A program made the translations under genes and the position numbers. The notes below the pieces were generated by a model that was given only the letters and a program-made list of their open reading frames with translations, made no database searches and had not been told where the DNA came from. 64,000 nucleotides of DNA, from contig JAJEKV010000009.1 in the NCBI GenBank assembly GCA_021234155.1, forward strand, positions 8,314,546-8,378,545. Reading direction: 5' to 3'. Positions 24,601 to 33,802 of this stretch are shown piece by piece (position 1 is the stretch's first letter; the number at the start of each line of letters is the position of its first letter). This stretch comes from Isoetes taiwanensis. Its lineage: Eukaryota > Streptophyta > Lycopodiopsida > Isoetales > Isoetaceae.

Positions 24601-25114
24601 CGCAAGGGGCCCCTCTTCGAAGGCCCAAAAGATTCCGGATCGGTCCCGAGAACTTGTCAAACCGCTGGCGCCCCGATGTCGGCCTTGTAGAAACCGCCTT
24701 TGTTTTGTCGTTAGCACGGGGAGGCTCCTGAATGGCAAATCGACTCGCCAAATCGTCCTGAATGGCGAAATTACCCTAGGGAGCAAGTTACATGGTCGGT
24801 TTTTTAAAGAAGGAAACACTCACGCCCTCCACGACAAGATCCCGCATCCACATCCTAGGCCAATTGACTACGAAAGTGTGATGGAAGTGAGCCGCTTTGG
24901 CGCTTCTTGGAGTTCGGGTGGTCTTCCCGCCACGGAACTTGGTCCCCGTGACAATGTCGACGTTCGAGTCCATTGGCGAGCGGATCAGCGATTCCGGAGA
25001 GGGAGGTCGCCTGGCCCGTCCCCTGGGCCTTGGGAGAGGAAATTTGGGGCAAGCGACTTCCCGGAGGGATTTTAGGGTCCGCCTCAAGGCGTCAACACCC
25101 CAACTCCACTTCAA
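18631..25114. repeat. GC-rich satellite, about 1.12-kb unit in 5.8 copies
   Basis: Units start with CAAGACATTC at 18631, 19758, 20867, 21984, 23114 and 24235 (periods 1127, 1109, 1117, 1130 and 1121). The last copy stops after about 880 bp at CAACTCCACTTCAA. Each unit opens with a short AT-rich stretch (TTCGTAATTAATGCATTGC) and is otherwise GC-rich. Copies differ mostly by 1-4 base changes and indels at C/G-rich spots, while long stretches such as GGATCCCTAATTCATCTCC stay identical. Long frames occur on both strands but none stays open across copies, so I call no gene. The unit may derive from captured host sequence amplified inside the transposon. Confidence 0.93.
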
Positions 25115-25214
25115 ATAAAAAAACTGATTGTTCCCATTCATAAAATAAGCTTATACAACGACAACACAAATAGATAAAAAAACTTATTGTTTCCATTCAT
25201 AAAAAAGCTTATAC
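25115..25214. repeat. Pair of 41-bp direct repeats, 59-bp period
   Basis: ATAAAAAAACTGATTGTT with the following CCATTCATAAAA and AAGCTTATACA occurs at 25115 and, slightly diverged, at 25174. The second copy overlaps the stop codon of the minus-strand frame ending at 25209. Confidence 0.7.
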
Positions 25215-25547
25215 ATTACTTATGTCCATCCCGAGGGCGTGATGGTTTGATGCAACCATTTGCATCATTATCCCCACCATTAATGTCGTTTTCTCTTTGT
25301 TTGGCTCGGTGAGCCATTCTACCCGACCGTTCCCGCATGGAACGCCGATGTTAGTGCAATCGGGAAGCTCCTTTTCACTCATCTTTGCCACGATGGTGAA
25401 GGGAGGGTTCTCACCGGGAGAAGCGGGGGGTTCTTTGGAGTTGTCTTCCCTTGGAGGAGAAGGATTACCGCTAGAAGGAACATATCGTCGCGCGAAGGTG
25501 ATCTTCAACCTACGGACCATTATAGCAAGATAGGGAAGAACACTCAA
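25209..25547 (-). CDS. Hypothetical 112-residue protein near the CACTA right end
   Basis: Open frame with a basic N-terminal part (MVRRLKITFARRYVPSS), a Pro/Ser-rich linker and a compact C-terminal part (GNGRVEWLTEPNKEKTTL). It is the first minus-strand frame inward from the right terminus, where a CACTA transcript could start, with a telobox-like promoter motif about 50-75 bp upstream. The initiator may instead be the internal Met nine residues later. No family recognised. It may be a first exon of a longer gene interrupted by the satellite. Confidence 0.45.
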   Translation of the reverse strand: MSVLPYLAIMVRRLKITFARRYVPSSGNPSPPREDNSKEPPASPGENPPFTIVAKMSEKELPDCTNIGVPCGNGRVEWLTEPNKEKTTLMVGIMMQMVASNHHALGMDISNV

Positions 25548-25597
25548 AAGATAAGAATAACAAAGAATATCGATGGATCCACTTATAACGTGGATGT

Positions 25598-25622
25598 AGG
25601 GTTAGGTTAGGGTTAGGGTTTT
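25598..25622 (-). promoter_or_regulatory. Telobox-like motif (AAACCCTAACCC) upstream of the minus-strand frame
   Basis: Read on the minus strand the sequence contains AAACCCTAACCCTAACC followed by TAACCCTA. In plants AAACCCTAA is a known promoter element (telo-box). Its place between the right subterminal array and the frame starting at 25547 suggests a promoter of the transposon rather than a telomere relic. Confidence 0.5.
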
Positions 25623-25654
25623 ATTTGGCAAAAAAAAAAAAAATGTTTTTTCTT

Positions 25655-26080
25655 ACGGTGACGCCGTTTAACGACGCCGGGCGTGGCGATGTTTTTGACA
25701 CGCAGCCCGGCCCGGCAGCACCAACACCATGCCAAGCGGCAGGGTGACACGCCGCCTTTGTCCGACGTCGTTCAACGACGCAGACACCGGGCGGCGTTTT
25801 GACACGCGGTACCGCCAACCAGCAAATGCCCATTTCCACGCGGGGGCGGTGCGGCGGTGGACTCGCTTCGTCGTTCAACGGCGTGGAGCCGACGTTTTTT
25901 GACGCGGTGCCCGCCACCTTGGCAAAGCATTCCATGCCACGCAGCCAATCCGGACACGCCGGCCAGATAGACGTCGTTGAACGACGTCGAAACGACGTTG
26001 TCGTCGTTGAACGACGATGTCGTCGATGTTCGACGACAACCCGTCATTCGTCCACGTCTCGACGTCGTTGAAGGACGACT
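25655..26080. repeat. Right subterminal palindrome array of the CACTA element
   Basis: Copies of CGTTTAACGACG, GACGTCGTTCAACGACG, GTCGTTGAACGACG and half-sites, in the same style as the left array, end 13 bp before the TTGTAGTG terminus. The interleaved sequence is GC-rich and non-coding. Confidence 0.85.
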
Positions 26081-26096
26081 ATCCCTTGTAGTGGGT

Positions 26097-26192
26097 AAAC
26101 CGGACAGTAATACGCTTGTTGCGCTTCCTGTTTGAGTCCTATATGCCAATTGATCTCCGTGGACGATAAAAACTATTTTATTCTATTCTATT
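26097..26192 (+). mobile_element. 3' end of the LINE split by the CACTA element
   Basis: Resumes the LINE 3' UTR: GGACAGTAATACGCTTGTTG, then GATCTCCGTGGACGATAAA, then a tail of (TTCTA)n. It matches the uninterrupted copy ending at 33802. The tail is followed by CTTATAAG, also found before the element at 9408. Confidence 0.88.
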
Positions 26193-26200
26193 CTTATAAG

Positions 26201-27377
26201 TTACACTAGAAAAATCAACATGTCTTATTTGCTTATTTGGCCCAATTCTAAAATATAAGACATTAGTGTCGTGGCAAAAGGGCCTCAAGTGGCACCGTCA
26301 TACCACCGCCAATGATTTAGCACAACTTTTCTCTACATAGTTTAGGCACTTCCTTTATATGGTGTGGTTTAAGTTCTTGGGATAGTAAAGAAATGTTCTA
26401 AGCATCCACGTATATTTTGCATCGGTCAATGTACAAGTGATGTGTCTACATCTAATTAACTATGTAGTACAAGATCGTTCCATGATTGGGACCATTGAAT
26501 GTAAGAAATGTGCTTTTTCACTTATCCAAAACTTGTATATATGATGGTGGTCCTTTTCTAGGTTAACGTTTGCTCCAATGTTTTTAAGCACATGGACAAA
26601 AGCAATTAGTTGTTCGCGCCTCAATAATGAAATAAATAAAATATGGCACGGTAACCATAGACAAAGTAGAAACAGGGTTACCATTTTTACGTGGCGTGTA
26701 TTCTAGTGTCAACACGTGTCTACTCCCTACATCACGAAATGGAAGTTGGGTCTCCCAATTCTTCTCAACTGGTTCACCCGATTACCATAGTCCTTTAAGT
26801 CCAGTTTTTTCGGTTAACAATACTCTGTTCTATCTCTTTTTGTGTTTCTTTAGAAAGAACAGTCGTAGCCATAGCTTACAAAACCGTATCTTTTTTGCTG
26901 CAAAAGAGCTTCATTCAAACACGGAAGGCATAACAAAAATAAAAGCAGAGAAGGAGCTTTGTGCTTTTCTATCTTCCCTTGGTAGAAGCACAGAGGCAGC
27001 TAAGGAATGCCATCGCCATAGCTTCTGATTTTAGCCTTTGGTTTTCGCCTTTTAGTGCTCGCCGGAATGGGTTATTTGTGAGGCAAACAGATATAAAAAT
27101 AGCTTACTGATAAATGAAGCAACTCTTTAAATCAGCATGTCTAAATCTTACTCTTCTGGTGTAAAAATGTCTATCTTGAGCTATAATCTTTCCACATCAG
27201 TTTGAACTGCTGAATCAAATGCCTCAAATCTGAAACTTTATTATTCTATGTTATAAGCTCTGCATCTGCACCCAAGCTTTGCCAAAATGACCATGGCATG
27301 TTCTTCTTTGTGGATCTGCTCCAAGGGTCTCTAAACATCGTCGCATCTGCATCAAGAATCTGTTACTTTATAATACA
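26201..27377. other. Intergenic, no gene recognised
   Basis: Contains a small imperfect inverted repeat (ATGTCTTAT near 26220 against ATAAGACAT near 26260). A segment near 26985-27025 (AGAAGCACAGAGGCAGCTAA, GCCATCGCCATAGCTTC) recurs diverged at 28506-28548, on the other side of the Helitron-like element. Otherwise AT-rich with no recognisable frame. Confidence 0.5.
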
Positions 27378-28500
27378 CTAGTAAATTGCCCACCTTCGGT
27401 GGGCAGTCCATGTGCTTTATGTAAAGAGGAATGCAACAACACGCTGTTTCAAAGGATGTATAAGAGCTTGCATGCAGTTTTCTTTTTCCTCAAGTTCCAA
27501 TCTAGATGCCTTTGAAAGCCGTCCATAAAAAGAAATTGATAATCCAAAGCATAATGATCTTTGTGCTAAAATTGATGTTTTTGAGGATCTTGTTCAGATA
27601 CTTATATCTTATTATATTCAAAATCATACCTTATTTTGATCCAGAAAAGGGAAGAGAATATTCTGTCAAGGAGGGGAATATTGCGTTATTGCGCCGTTAA
27701 TCCCCTTCTTCAAAACAAAAAGGAAGGCTCCGTCGAGCAGAAGCATGGAGAAGATCGTGCCTCTGGCTATGGCGGTAGCAGCTGAAGCCGAACCAGAACG
27801 GGCTGCTGCAGCATTTCACAATGGGTATGAATCTAAACCCAAAAATCTCGACAAAGCTTCTTCAGATTCTATTTCCAAGGACGACGCTGATGAGCCGGAT
27901 CATCCATAAGAGAAAATATTACAGGAATTCAAATCTCGTATAGAAAGCGCTTTGAAAAATGGCGATTTTTTGCACCCAACACAGCCGATTGCAGCACCCA
28001 AAGTGGAGGTTTCCATTTGGGGAGTTCCCATTTCGCCTAGCAAAGAGGATCCCAGAATAGATACAATTCTTCTCAAGTTTTTGCATGCCAGAGATTGCAG
28101 AGTGGATTTTGCGTATGAAATGCTGAAGAATACTCTGTTTTGGAGGCAGAAATTTGGTGCCCACAAAATTTTGGAGGAAGAGCATGGCACAGATTTTGAC
28201 GAAGTATACTTTATGCATAGATTTGATAAAAAAGGGCATCCTGTAATTGCAGAGGATGCCGCCAAGGAGAAGGTAATTACGACACAATAAGAAGGGCAGG
28301 GGATGGATCACGTGGGCTAGGATTCTACTGCATATCTTCTCCACACCGCTTCCAAACTTAGAGGCGCCCTTTCAAGGAGTGCCTATAGCACCTTTTGGCA
28401 TTAAAAATGTACACTTGGCATGCCACGTAGCACAATCTGAGCCCTCCATGTTTGATGCATGACGTACATACTTACACTATAATTTTATAATATAAGAAGA
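27378..28500 (-). mobile_element. Helitron-like non-autonomous element carrying a gene fragment
   Basis: On the minus strand the left boundary reads as a Helitron 3' end: a perfect 7-bp-stem hairpin (GCCCACC-GAA-GGTGGGC), six bases, then CTAG, followed by host T. The right boundary reads TCTTCTTATATTATAAAAT, a typical Helitron 5' start, preceded by host A. Insertion between A and T without target duplication is as expected. Length 1123 bp. No Rep/helicase is present, so it would move in trans. The cargo is a patellin exon in the opposite orientation. Confidence 0.75.
27745..28290 (+). pseudogene. Patellin (Sec14-like) first-exon fragment
   Basis: The frame starts MEKIVPLAMAVAAEAEPERA. A single in-frame TAA (27907) follows residue 54, after which the same frame continues with patellin-type sequence: acidic N-terminal region, then a CRAL-TRIO N-terminal segment (VSIWGVPISPSKEDPRID, TILLKFLHARDCRVDFAYEM, LKNTLFWRQKFGAHKILEEE, VYFMHRFDKKGHPV). 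Patellins bind phosphoinositides through Sec14 and GOLD domains and act in membrane trafficking and cell-plate formation. Here the similarity ends about where the CRAL-TRIO lipid-binding domain should begin, near a possible GT donor (GAGAAG|GTAATT). It is a truncated copy inside the Helitron-like element, not a functional gene. Confidence 0.85.
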
Positions 28501-28788
28501 TAGCCAGAAGCACCGAAGGAGCTACAGAATGCTATCGCCATAGCTTGTAGGAGGTTGAAATGAGAAAGATGGAAAAAGCAAAGAACAGAGCTCCTACAGC
28601 GAAAAATTATGGAAATCCAGTAAGATTTTTGTAAACATCTGCTAGCATTGCCATGGATTATCACGATCTAAAGCCAAAAAAAGCTGGAGACACTTGAATC
28701 GGCCGCTCTGTGAGTGCCATGCAATAGAGGAAAAGGGGGCAAATAATGGCTCCCCTATTTCTATATTGATGGGGAAAGAAAAATAGTC

Positions 28789-28865
28789 CCCCTTTCCGGT
28801 GTGCGCGGTGACCCACTCCTGGCTACTACCAGTCGTGGAACCCCACCGTCTACACCGGAAAGGGG
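28789..28865. repeat. 14-bp perfect inverted repeat with structured loop
   Basis: CCCCTTTCCGGTGT pairs with ACACCGGAAAGGGG across 49 bases. The loop contains a second small hairpin (CTGG-CTACTA-CCAG). No tRNA or known RNA family is recognised; it could be a small transposon end or a transcribed hairpin. Confidence 0.6.
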
Positions 28866-28869
28866 TCGC

Positions 28870-29300
28870 GCATACAGGATGGATAGAATGTTGTTGATTT
28901 CACACCCTAGAACTTTCTAAATAAGAGCTTAACAAGAACATGTAAGCTCCTACAATATCCCATGGCCTAGAGAGAGGGATTTTTTTTTTAAAGAAAAGTA
29001 GTTACATAAGATGTAATACATATTCAGATATTCAAATTTGGCAAGATGCACTACTTGATATTATGTACTCGGTTTAAGGAGGAGGGAGATTTATGTGTTG
29101 TAAAGGCCCTTGGCAGTCTTGGCAGACAAGGCGGCACAAGAACGGCGGAGCCATGAGTGCACACGAAGTCTAGTGGCACTTCCAAGACTTTTACAATCGT
29201 AAAGCCTGAATCCTTAAATTTTGGGACATAATAAATGGTCGGAGAAATTACATCCAATAGCTGGCCAATATGTCATATCAAAACTTGCCATTCAAATGGG
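28870..29300. other. No feature recognised
   Basis: AT-rich sequence with a T-run at 28981. A short minus-strand frame (29257-29051) has no recognisable similarity. Confidence 0.45.
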
Positions 29301-30728
29301 CAGGACCACTAATAATCCTAATTTCATTGTTCAACGGGGAGTTACATGATGCCTTCCCCTCACAATGGACCACTAACAGGGTGGTGACCTCACTGCCCAG
29401 CTAGTTACAGAATGCAGATGACGATGTGGGCGGAGGAAGCAGAAGTATGAGCCCTCACATAAGCATGATTCAAACCTCAACACTCAACTGTTGATCATAT
29501 TTTTACATTGCGGACCTTGGTTGAAGATACCAGGAAACTTCAACAGGACATGTACTGCCTCTTTGTCGACATTGTGAAGGCTTTTTGCCCGATGCCTCGA
29601 GAAAAGTTGTGGGAAAGACTGAGATAGTAGGGGACCCTTATGGCTAGATTGTATGAGACATGCATAAGCTGACTGATATCATCAGGCCAACCATTCAACA
29701 ATAGTATCATGGTCCGCCATGGATGCTCACTCTCTCCGACATTGTTTGGTCTCTACATTGATCAGTTGGAAGGTCGGCTTGTTGAACATAGGTGTGGCAG
29801 AGCTCAACTCATGCACCAAATTATTCGGCAACAAATATACACCGACGATGTGGACCTCTTAGCTTTTTTGTCGGGCCACTGGGATACACATCAATTTGGC
29901 TAAGGCTAAGGTACTACTCGTCTCATCCTCTCGTTGCCATGGCCTCCCTCCATCACTTATCAAGGGTAAAATATGGCACCCACTTACAAGTATTTGGGAG
30001 TGCAGTTTCCTTCTACCACATCTTGTTTATACATTTTGTAATGGATCTGCAATACCTCAAAGCCTATTGGAAGGAACGAGCTCAGTCGTTCCCTCGATGG
30101 AATGTACAAAAGCATTGGTGCATTGAGGTACAAGCTAAAAAAGATCACTATAACTTGAGGCAGTGCCTTAATGTTTGCTTCTTCAGCAAGCTTTGGGATG
30201 CTAATACCCTAGAACAAGTCAAGACAGTAAACTTCCAACGCCAAATCAATTCCATGCTTGAAGTGGGTCCACAGCGCTACACATACGCATTTGCCCATGA
30301 AGAAGTGCAGACTGATGCCGTGCGAGTGTTGCCAACTGGGAGTCATCGAGGATAAATGTCACATTTTCTAAACTGTTCAGCATTCGACTAAATCTGGCAC
30401 GCTATGCTGAGTTAGTCCCACCTAACTAGCTATTCCATGTGATGTTGGGTAGGGCTTAAGTGGAGTTACTGGGATTAAATCTTCAGGAGGTGATAGTATA
30501 TGTGCACTCAGCTATATCCGTGGACAATACCTTGAAATGCATCATAATGTTATCATTATATAATTTATCAACATGCTTATTACTGCTAAGGTTTTCCCTT
30601 CGAAAACTCTTCAGAGTCGAGGTTTCTTAATCCTCATAGTCATTGATTGTGCTCTTTGATTGGGTTCCATAGGCTTATTGGTCTTGGTGGACGATAAGAA
30701 CTTATTCAATTCAATTCTATTCTATTCT
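29300..30728 (+). mobile_element. LINE fragment, TTCTA-tailed family, copy 2
   Basis: Decayed non-LTR element. RT pieces in several frames: LFNGELHDAFPSQWTTN near 29330, STVDHIFTLRTLVEDTRK near 29480, [12 protein letters not shown] near 29740, YTDDVDLLAF at the YADD position near 29835. A fused later part follows (VQAKKDHYNLRQCLNVCFFS). The region between the YADD box and the C-terminal part is partly deleted relative to the copy at 32539. The 3' UTR ends in ATTCAATTCAATTC followed by (TTCTA)n at 30728. Confidence 0.82.
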
Positions 30729-31029
30729 GCACATTTCATTTTTGCAGGAAACAGGGATCGATAGATTTGGAACCTGTGGCGATGTCGCCTTGAAGAGCAA
30801 GGTACAATTTAATTCATTGCTTAAGAGGACGATCGAAGGCGAGATATTGTAGGGCTGGATATCTTGTTTACGGTTTCCTGCTTAGTGTTTTTTCCAATTA
30901 TATGGCCATACGCCATGTTTTTTCAAGGCTTGCAACGGCATCTTGATATGGCAGCACAAGGGATTACAATCGTGTAGTGTGTGTCTCTTCCATGTTGAAT
31001 GATTAAATCCTCAGTCTTTTTGCTAGAAT

Positions 31030-31380
31030 AGTAGAGCATGTGTCAAAGACATATGGGACCCAAACAAAGAATATAATAGACCTATCACTGTCCAGGACTA
31101 AGAACCCCTGCTTTGAAGGGTTTCGAGGGGAAAACTTTAGCAGTAATAGGCTTGCTGATAAACTAAACATTGGTACATGTTAATGTAATTATGAAGAGCA
31201 CAACTGAGAGTACTTCTTGGAGATATGATGTGTACCTCTAAGCATGTCGCCTATAGCATCACATGTAGCAGTTGTAACCAACCCGATATATCGTGCCCTG
31301 ATAGACTCAAATATTGGGCAGTTTTGAAGAAACACTTGTAGATCATGTCTTCTCGCTCTCCCCGGGTCCATCACCTACAT
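31030..31380 (-). mobile_element. LINE 3' end, TTCTA-tailed family, reversed copy
   Basis: On the minus strand the C-terminal motif LQNCPIFESIRARYIGLV (compare LQSCPAYDDIRLRYAELV in the copy at 10560) is followed by the family 3' UTR (TATTACTGCTAAAGTTTTCC, then GGGTCCCATATG). The tail is not clear. The upstream part is missing. Confidence 0.7.
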
Positions 31381-31499
31381 GTCTCAATTATAAGGTGTAT
31401 GTTCCCATATGCATGGATGCAATGATTCTGTGTTTTTCCATAGGGAAATGCATTAGCATGTATCCTTGTGGATCATTGGCAAGCATAGGATTAATCTGA

Positions 31500-32538
31500 G
31501 TTTTGTAATGTGCTAGCTTTACCAGTTCTAAAGTCCTTTGCTAATGCTATCCGCATCTACTTTCCAATCCTCATTAGCTATTTCATTCTCGACTATATTT
31601 TTATACATTTCGGCCCTTTTTGGATTCATCCTTATTCCTTTATTCTTCTTTGGAGGCAACCTATTTGAGGTCATGACAGGTAACATGATAGCCAGCGGAG
31701 CATAATCTGACTCAATCTGTTCATCCATGATTTCAAATTCTCTGATAAGTATATATTATCCATAATGCTTTTTGTTCTGCAAGTACAACTAGAGGTTTTT
31801 TGGAATTTATCTCTTCTATTACATATAAGCAAACCTGTATTGCAGCATAGGTTGAGTAGTTGCCTACCTGATCTGGTGATTATTGGGTCATTGGATTTTC
31901 TGTGCCAACTTATTTCTTTAAGTTTTTCATCCTTCATTTTGTCAAGCCATAAGGGATCATGTTTTCCTGTATATGTAGTGGATGCTTACTATCCGTTCTA
32001 CAATTAAAGTCCCATGTCAAAATGATATCTCCTTTTTGTTGATATTTCATTATATCCTGCTTAATTTCGAAAAAGAGATCCTCTCCTGATGCATTAGGAT
32101 CTTTATATGCTTGCTTATGACATGGAGCAAAATAATATACTACCACATAAAACCGGTTTCATTGTTAGCCATATATATTGATTGTTCTTATCTTTTTTTT
32201 ATTCCTTCTACTAAATCTCAGTATGCATGTCTGATGTAGCAAGCTATTCTTCCATTACCAATATCTCTTTTCTTAAACCTCTGATTTCTTACTGAATAGA
32301 CCATGTCAAACGTATCTCTAGTAAATCATATAAATCATGTTCTTTTGTTTCGAGGAAGCATATCATATTTGTCCCATCCAGTACTTCTTGCATACTCAGG
32401 ATTTTATCAGATTTTATCACTTGTTAGTCTATTAATGTTCTAAATAATAATCCTAAGGGCCTTCACAGCTTTTTATGCTTCTATGATTTCCTTCCCATTG
32501 ACCCATTTTCCGTTCTAACTGTTTTGCTTGGCTTGTTT
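31500..32538 (-). mobile_element. L1-like LINE, ORF2 endonuclease part
   Basis: Minus-strand remnants of an apurinic-type endonuclease: RIACYIRHAY near 32240, KGDIILTWDFNCRTDSKH (position of the GDFN catalytic motif, G changed to W) near 32020, and QIESDYAPLAIML near 31700 (the SDHxPL motif with H changed to Y). Downstream linker NKGIRMNPKRAEMYKNIVEN follows. Stops and frameshifts are present. It is the continuation of the ORF1 piece at 33803-34560, interrupted by another LINE at 32539-33802. Confidence 0.75.
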
Positions 32539-33802
32539 AACTTTGGTAACGCCTTCCCTCATTCACTTACCAGGGGCAGGTAGTGGAGGTGGCTCAGTCT
32601 TATAAGTATTTGGGCATTGAGTTTTCTACTACCACACACTGGGATGCATCCATCAGGTTACGGGTCACTGCAGGCTGGAAAGCCATGTATGCAATGCAAA
32701 ACAACAGTCACAAGGCAGAGCTATATGCATGGGGTCACCAGGCACACTTGTTCAGGGCCTTGGTTGAACCGGTCCTCCTCTATGGGGCAGAAGTGTGGGG
32801 GCCAGTGATATCCCTCACCACTTGGAACGATCTAGAGCAGTCTGAAGGCCTTCTTGGCCCGGCACGAGAGTGAAATCCACGGTCCCATATCCGGATCTTG
32901 CTCGGAGACAGGGCTTCCTTCCATTACTGAGGGTCGCTACTGGACGTCACATTATTTACTTCCGAAATGTGGTGGCTATGGATGAAGCCCGGCTGCCCAA
33001 CCTTGCTTTGGCGGTGGCGATGGGCCCGCAGACAACTCAAAGCCTCTTTGGAAAGACAAGCAAGCCCGGTGGTTCGCGATGGAATGTGCGAGGCACCGCA
33101 CGATGTGGACCAAAGGCATACACACCGGAACGCTACCGCCTTTGAAGCGATTTGGATGCTTGCTTCATGGCCAAGCTTTGGGATCAGAGGCCCCTGTCAC
33201 ATGTCAAGGTGGCAAATTATCGACAAACGAGTTAATCCCATGCTCACGAGGGGCCCACACCACTACCTGCGCACCCATCTACCCATGAAAAGCGCGGTGA
33301 TTGCTTCCATTCGCCGCAGTGCACACCACCTCCGCATTAAGACGGGGAGATGGATTCGGGGGCAGCGTGAGGACAAAGTCTGTCGATCTTTGTCAGCGAG
33401 CCCATTGAGGATGAAAGTCACGCCCTCTAGGCCTGTCCGGTGTATGAGCATATCCTGGGCTCGGTATGCTTTCGATTAGTTGTGCCCCATCGGGCCCTCG
33501 CATGAGCTCACGAGCACACGACCTCTGTAGGCTTGTTGGGATCAGACCTCAGGGAGGTAATGGATCTGCGGGACTTAGTTATGCCCCCCGTCCGATATTA
33601 AACTCAAATTGCATTCTTGTGATTATGTATATAATCGTGCGGTATGTCGGCATCCTTATTGCTACTAAGGTTTTCCCAGAAAACCCTTGGTGGGGGTTTT
33701 TAATCCTGGTAGTAATACGCCTGCTGCTCTCTCTTTGTACTTGGGTCCCACAGGCCAGTTGGTCTCCGTGGACGATAAAATCATATTCTATTCTATTCTA
33801 TT
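32539..33802 (+). mobile_element. LINE, TTCTA-tailed family, copy 3, nested in another LINE
   Basis: 5'-truncated element with SYKYLGIEFSTTTHWDASIR, AMQNNSHKAELYAWGHQAHL and LVEPVLLYGAEVWGPVISLT in one frame (32583-32873), then further C-terminal pieces with frameshifts. The 3' UTR ends in ATTCTATTCTATTCTATTC. CTTGTTT lies on each side (32532-32538 and 33803-33809), a plausible target duplication. Removing the element restores the C-terminal frame of the minus-strand ORF1 (KNKWLIKNK then PSKTVRTENG and a stop). Confidence 0.88.

Larger units (their letters stand above)
10848..26093. mobile_element. Complete 15.2-kb CACTA (En/Spm-type) DNA transposon
   Basis: The left end begins CACTACAA and the right end is its inverse, TTGTAGTG. 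The element is flanked on both sides by GGT (10845-10847 and 26094-26096), the 3-bp target duplication expected of CACTA elements. Removing it rejoins the 3' UTR of a LINE, as shown by an uninterrupted relative at 33660-33802. Inside the termini are dense palindromic subterminal arrays (GTCGTTTAACGAC type), another CACTA hallmark. Internal genes are mostly on the minus strand. I recognise no TNPD-type transposase (Transposase_21), so the element may be non-autonomous or its transposase may be too diverged to see. Much of its right half is a GC-rich tandem satellite. Confidence 0.92.

Noticed and set aside
18756-25141. Dozens of 60-188 codon frames on both strands
   Set aside because: They arise from lack of stops in GC-rich satellite. 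None keeps its frame from one unit to the next.
25598-25622. Interstitial telomere
   Set aside because: Only about three irregular TTAGGG-like units with one shortened; better explained as a promoter telobox.
26216-26268. Tiny MITE with ATGTCTTAT termini
   Set aside because: The inverted repeat is short and imperfect in AT-rich DNA; chance cannot be excluded.
27388-27404. Hairpin as a transcription terminator
   Set aside because: No adjacent gene end. Its distance to CTAG and the matching opposite end fit a Helitron 3' terminus.
27745-28290. Functional patellin gene
   Set aside because: In-frame stop after 54 codons and no CRAL-TRIO or GOLD domain downstream.
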